Below are positions 58,973 through 64,000 of a stretch of DNA of 64,000 nt, in pieces. Within the stretch, counting starts at the first letter, position 1; each line of letters starts with the position of its first letter. The notes under the pieces are model-generated. The model saw nothing but the letters and a program-made list of their open reading frames with translations. It made no database searches and had not been told where the DNA came from. Source of the stretch: Owenia fusiformis (lineage: Eukaryota; Annelida; Polychaeta; Sabellida; Oweniidae); contig CAIIXF020000001.1 in NCBI GenBank assembly GCA_903813345.2, positions 51,603,885-51,667,884 of the forward strand, written 5' to 3'. The position numbers were made by a program, and so were the translations under genes.

Positions 58973-59933
58973 GTCCAGGTACATGTTTCTTCATAGTATT
59001 TAAATTGAATTAAAATAAATAAAAGGTAAAATTACTTGTTGAAAATATCTTAAAGATATGCAGCTTGAGCATTAAAACTGGTTTATTTGACCATCCTCCA
59101 TTATTCGAAGATCTTCATTTAAAATTGAATTCAATTAATATGGCCAGACACCAATGAAACCTTGTCTTCCATGTAGATGTCTGATCTAATGTACTTTACA
59201 AATAAATGAGTCTGTAACCACTAATGTTAGTTGGGCCCATTGGAATATTGCAAATGCATCAAAACACTGCTTCTGCTAATGGATTTGACATTGAATACAC
59301 TTGTCTTATAAGCTCCTAAGACATGCTGCTAATTTCCAAGATGGTTGGAGGTGAGGAAATCTCAGGCTATTGTATGAACTGTGAAATCACTGCACTAATT
59401 TTGTGTTTTATCCTTACTGTAACCAAAACATTAAGTCTCTGTCTTGTGACAAAATGAGTACTTTTATTTCTGAGAGTATTGCCACACTTGTTTGCAAGGT
59501 AAGTTAATGCTTAGATTTTCCTCTTATATTTGAAAATCTCTTGAGACATTTCTTGAATGATGTTGAACAATTAGACGCCTTCCTTTGGTTGAAGTGTCAT
59601 CTAAAATAACTTCCGAGTAGTCTGTATTGCATGTGTTCCCAACGGTGCCTCATCTTGACATTAATCTCAATATGTGCAAAATACAACATATGAAGACTTC
59701 TAACCCTGATTCTCTATCAGCTAGGTACACCATCCTCTAATGATTACAGAAGATTGTACTGTTTTAATCCATACAATATAAAATATAGGTCGTTCATGGG
59801 ATCTGAAATGATATATTTTGATATAGCTAAGATCAATCAAAGAAGTATCTCTGAAGTGAAGAGTGTAGATTAAGTTCAGCTCTTGCAAAGGGTAGATGCT
59901 TCTTTACTATGGTAACTAATGTACAGACTAAGT

Positions 59934-60104
59934 ACAGTAAAACGTGGAACACCTTTTGCACCTCTTAAAAATGTTCCACTTGAGTGTTCCACTTATAGAG
60001 GTTCATTTAACATTTAGTCAATTGGTCTTGGGACTCTGAAATGTGTTCCACATCAGGAGGTGTTCCACTGCAAAAGGTGTTCCCGTTTTACAGGTTTCAC
60101 TGTA
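59934..60104. repeat. ACAGTAAAAC-ended repeat, copy in the desert
   Basis: Begins ACAGTAAAACGTGGAACACC and ends with the inverse of TACAGTGAAACCTGTAAAAC. Inside are AGTGTTCCACTT and GGTGTTCCACTG. Here the internal word is GGAACACC, while the copy at 38354 uses GTGAACACC. Confidence 0.6.
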
Positions 60105-62989
60105 TAGGCATATTAAGGTTAATAAGGTTAATTTTTTGTCAGTTACAGTCAAAACGAAATTTCTGGGGATCTTCATATTTCTTGCACTGGTCCCTTTAGT
60201 ATTGAAGTATATGGGGGCTGTCCCAAATTAAGAACTTAAAACATTGAACAAAGCTAGAAATAGATTGTTTAATTTACAGTGATTTCCTAAAATAGTTTAA
60301 TAGGGGTTTTATTTGCATAATAAATTGTAAAATTCAATACCTTAATTGGGAGGGCCTAGGCCTAAAGCATTATTGCCTCCATAAGCATCGAAACACTTGA
60401 GGGAGCTGCAGCCAGTTTCAAAATTTGGACATTTTTGTATCCATTTGAAAAAACATCTGACATTTTTAGTCCAAATAAGTGGAATGGGGATATGAATCCA
60501 GTAAGAAAAATCAAAAGTGAATGTCTTTGTCAAGAATCAAAGTACTTGTCTTTGAAGATTTATTCACATTGCCAAACATGTTTTTGACCCTACTTGCAAA
60601 GATTTATATTATTAATTAAATGAATTAAAGTAACTATCAGACTTTTTACTAATGAGTTTAAATGATTGCATATAATAGGGAATAATAAGTGTTAACAACT
60701 CTGAATTGACAAAAACAAACAAAAAAATAATTTTCATAAAGGATATTTGAAATATGCTATTAATGCTGTGTTAATAGTTTGGTTACCCTAAAGCCCAGAG
60801 GCTAGAATTGATAGATAATTGTAGATGAACCTCTCTTATAGAATAACCTAAATCAAATTATTGAAAAGGGTATTGTTTGGTGATAATGATTTGTGAGAGG
60901 AATGATTAGTTGTGTCCTTAGCCTCAAGTGTTTTCCTTGATTATTATATCTTTGACTTTCCAAGGTAAACAGAAACATAAAGTTTGGAAAACTGAATCTT
61001 GTTATAGTTGTGAAGATCTCATTCAGTCAGGAGACCATTCATGCCATTGTATGTTAATAGAAAACCAGTTTTAAAATATATGATTATGAAAACATACCTC
61101 ATAAATTTAGATTTTTCATGAAAAAAGAAGTATAAAGATTGTTTGTGTTTTCAGTTTTATTGGAAAAATTAAATATTTTTTTCATCCAAAAACAAATTAT
61201 ACTTATACATATTATACTGAATTTCAACTCAAGTTTAACAAAAACGGTCATAAATTGAAATTGTTGAAAACTGAAAATAAGGCAACTGAAAATTTTTCTC
61301 CTTCAAGAGATATGGGGAGATTGTTATTTTGATATTTCTACTATTATTAAATATTGTAATATTGTAAATACAAGTATCCTACAAGTTTTAAAGTTGTATT
61401 TTATTTTAGTTTTTACCATGGGGTTTCCAGAAGGACTTTATTAATTTCTTCTTGTAATTTACTAAATCACAGAAAATATTGAAGCATTGTTGAGAATTAA
61501 ATGTTTTTTAAATGTTTTTAATTTTTAATTTCATATATAAATGTTTCCCATAATGTGGAACTGTCAAGTAGATTTATGTTGCAATACAATTTACTAAATT
61601 ATCTATAATAATGTTATTCATGAAAGTTTACCACATGAAAAACCAATATACATTCAAGTTAAAAAATGTGTTGACTTTAATGCTTGTCAAATGAACACCG
61701 TAAATGTCTTAAATGTGTTCTCAACTGATAGCTATTTGGATAAATGATGGTCGTTTTTACAGTTTTTATCAATGGTACCACCACGAGATTCATACTTCTA
61801 TGTTTTTCTGCCATAAACGGGAGCTTTGTCAGTCGTGGGTCATTGGGATTTGACTTTACAAGCAAAACAGACACTTTAGCTGTTCTAAACAGGTGACTCT
61901 TAACATATAAACAGGGAAACTTGTATGATATCTAATTTGCATAGCGTTGGAAGAATGAGCAGATAATGTTCAAAATTCCCATATGATTAATTACTTTAAT
62001 TCAAAGTTAATCATTTTTCTAAAGATTTTCTCCACCATCATGAGTGCTCACTGAGTGGAAGAAAGAACAATGAGTTAAATGGTATTAACCTAATTTTATC
62101 ACAGAATCTTAAGGTGGGTGGAGAAGAATGAACAATCTGGCTAAATATCTTGGACACGACCCACCTTAAAATTACAATTTAGTTTTGTTGTAATCTCAAA
62201 ATGTTTCAGAATGTGATGTTAATATTACCAATATACAAAACTAACCTAATATGGCAATAAAATGACAAACATAGATGTTTGAAATACATTGCACTGCACA
62301 GCATTGTAATAAATGAATAGCCTACATTTAAAAAGTTATTCCCTTACTTCCTCTTCTTTGATAGCAAAGATGATTAATGTATTTTGAGTATTGACATAAT
62401 GCTTTAGAGATGATCTTGCATGAATCAGGTGACGAATGATTGTAACAATGTTAGATTTCACTCCTGATTTATATGGGTGTCAAAATTGATGGAGCTTACA
62501 CCAAGAATTCATGAACCCCCTCCCGTGATCATTCATCCATTCAATGATTTTGAGCTATCATTCTAAACCAAACGAACATTAATTAAAATGAATGTCATCT
62601 GGTATAATTGGCCAGGGAAAAATCCCTTTGTTCTTTTCCATTTCCCCCACTGGTTGTCCAGTTGATGTTGTTCTGATTCTAATTTGAGATATCTCTGATC
62701 GGACCACTATGAAATATGCAGTAGACAAGTTTTGAGGAGTCCCTGGGGGAGGTTTAACATTAAATTGGAGATCTATAGAATTAACGGCTAACTAAGGACA
62801 CAAGGGACTGTTGTAAGAGTCTATCTGTCTGGCTGTCCCTGTCAAGCATGTAACTTCGATACCCATAAGTGCTAATCTATTTTGAATGCCTGAGGAAATA
62901 AAATAAATATTAACTAGAGAAAGCGAAACAAAGGATTAAAGGTTGTATCTATTAAAGTGTATCCCGAGTAATTTAAAGAGGACTTCCAA

Positions 62990-64000
62990 AAATACAGTAT
63001 AGAGAATCCAAAGACACAAGAATACAGGATACATACTGGAATTAGTAACGAGTATAGTACACATTGATACACACTGGAGAGAATATAGGTCACAAAATAC
63101 AAGATACACACTGGCGAGAGTATATTGGATATGACTAGAGGTGTATCCTATAGAAGATAATATTACAGTATGATAGTAGATTATCAAAATGACAATCTGA
63201 CATACAGTATGACAAGAGGAAGATTCAAACTAGAGAGATTGTTTAGAGATTATAATGAGATGAAGATGCACACTGGAGAGACTAAAAGAATATAGGTAAT
63301 ACATCATTGATGAGAGATTTTGTGTAGGGAATGAAACATAGCGAGATTAAAGAGGCGTTGACTGGGTTGAGGTTGCACTCTGGTGTATAGAATCTTTCAA
63401 TAGGGAACAATACACACTAGAGAGAGTATAAAAGCTTTGAATAGGAAAAGTTATACACTGGAGAGGATACAATTTCTGGAGAGAGTTATACACTGGAGTG
63501 AGTATAGAGACTTTGAATAGGGACGAACACATACTGGAGAGAGTTAGTGAGTTTTAAAAGGGAAGGTTACACACTGGAGGGAGTATAGTGACTTCGATTG
63601 GAGGAGGTTACACACTGGTAGTAGTATAGAAACCTTTGAATATGTAGGAATACATACTGGAGAGAGTGTAGAGACTTTGACCGGGGGAGGTTACACACTG
63701 GAAAGCGTATAGAAATTTTGAATAGGAAAAGACACATATTTAAGAGATCAATGAGACTTTGACTTGAGAAGTTATTCACTGGAGTGAGTGCAGAGAATGT
63801 TTAGGAATACACACTAGTACTTGAGAGAGTGTAGAGGCTTTGACCGGGGGGGGGGGGGGCTAAATAACATTCTGGAAAGAGTATAGAAATTTTATTTAAG
63901 AAATGATACATGCTTAAGAGATCAAAGAGACTTTGACAGCGGAGTATAGAGACATTAAATAGGGAAGAATACACACTGGAGAGAGTTTAGAGACCCTGAT
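62990..64000. repeat. Minisatellite of about 45-bp units, running off the window end
   Basis: More than twenty diverged units of the form TACACACTGGAGAGAGTATA then GAGACTTTGAATAGGGA, becoming clearer from about 63350 on. A poly-G run of about 12 lies at 63847. The array continues past the right edge. Confidence 0.85.

Larger units (their letters stand above)
52474..62985. other. AT-rich gene desert, mostly unique sequence
   Basis: No coding exon, tRNA or bounded transposon could be supported apart from the two entries inside it. The open frames are short and of biased composition. Several stretches (about 55050-55210, 56590-56990, 62100-62170) are less monotonous, with TAATTA-type homeodomain words, and could hold regulatory DNA, but nothing in the sequence proves that. 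Confidence 0.35.

Noticed and set aside
58756-59013. 85-residue open frame with KIDKI repeats
   Set aside because: It arises from the 18-bp tandem repeat and has no start context or splice support.
62108-62169. Possible microRNA hairpin (TTAAGGTGGGT / ACCCACCTTAA)
   Set aside because: The paired arms are only about 11 bp with a long unpaired middle, unlike a pre-miRNA stem.

Overview
The window is a stretch of animal nuclear genome. It has AT-rich DNA, GT-AG introns, genes spread over several kilobases, and dense small transposons in introns and between genes. The gene complement (NIPP1, a Notch-pathway glucoside xylosyltransferase, XLF, and an acetyl-CoA hydrolase/CoA-transferase family enzyme typical of invertebrates) points to a marine invertebrate. 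The frequent TACATGTA-type words make a mollusc or another lophotrochozoan my best guess, but this is inference and no marker proves it.

Genes. The window opens (1-173) with the last coding exon of a class A GPCR, identified by its TM7 NPILY motif and helix 8. An unidentified terminal-type coding exon lies at 4928-5437 (+). PPP1R8 (NIPP1) occupies 12119-20917 (+) in 7 exons. A GXYLT-type xylosyltransferase lies tail-to-tail with it at 28219-22049 (-), 7 exons. A mitochondrial-type acetyl-CoA hydrolase/CoA-transferase family gene lies at 40641-33467 (-), 9 exons. NHEJ1 (XLF) lies at 41177-45448 (+), 7 exons. The last two are head-to-head, with 535 bp between their start codons. All four multi-exon models were assembled by hand; every junction keeps the reading frame and the models give about 333, 471, 480 and 348 residues. 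From 45.5 kb to the end there is no recognisable host gene.

Mobile DNA. Target duplications or terminal repeats could be read for many elements. TA-flanked mariner-type elements lie at 1040, 8210, 11525, 12533 and 52261. Two elements have 9-bp duplications (4204, 38575; Mutator-like). Two hAT-type elements have 8-bp duplications (15223, 41590). Two elements start with CAC and carry 5-bp duplications (7602, 9798). A 5'-truncated LINE with a 17-bp duplication (14544-16237) lies in PPP1R8 intron 2 and is itself split by the hAT at 15223. A 5.8-kb foldback element (46107-51873) has long arms built from repeated subunits, a centre of decayed coding sequence, and a nested 1.5-kb insertion with Helitron-like ends.

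Structural oddities. About ten palindromic elements of unrelated sequence share a long-hairpin architecture, and many end TTATCCC...GGGATAA. A roughly 39-unit tandem array in the GXYLT gene repeats the intron/exon junction of exon 5, so exon 5 is preceded by dozens of near-copies of its own 3' splice site. Other tandem arrays lie at 5.5, 32.8, 58.8 and 63-64 kb. The region 52.5-63.0 kb is mostly unique AT-rich sequence with little recognisable content.
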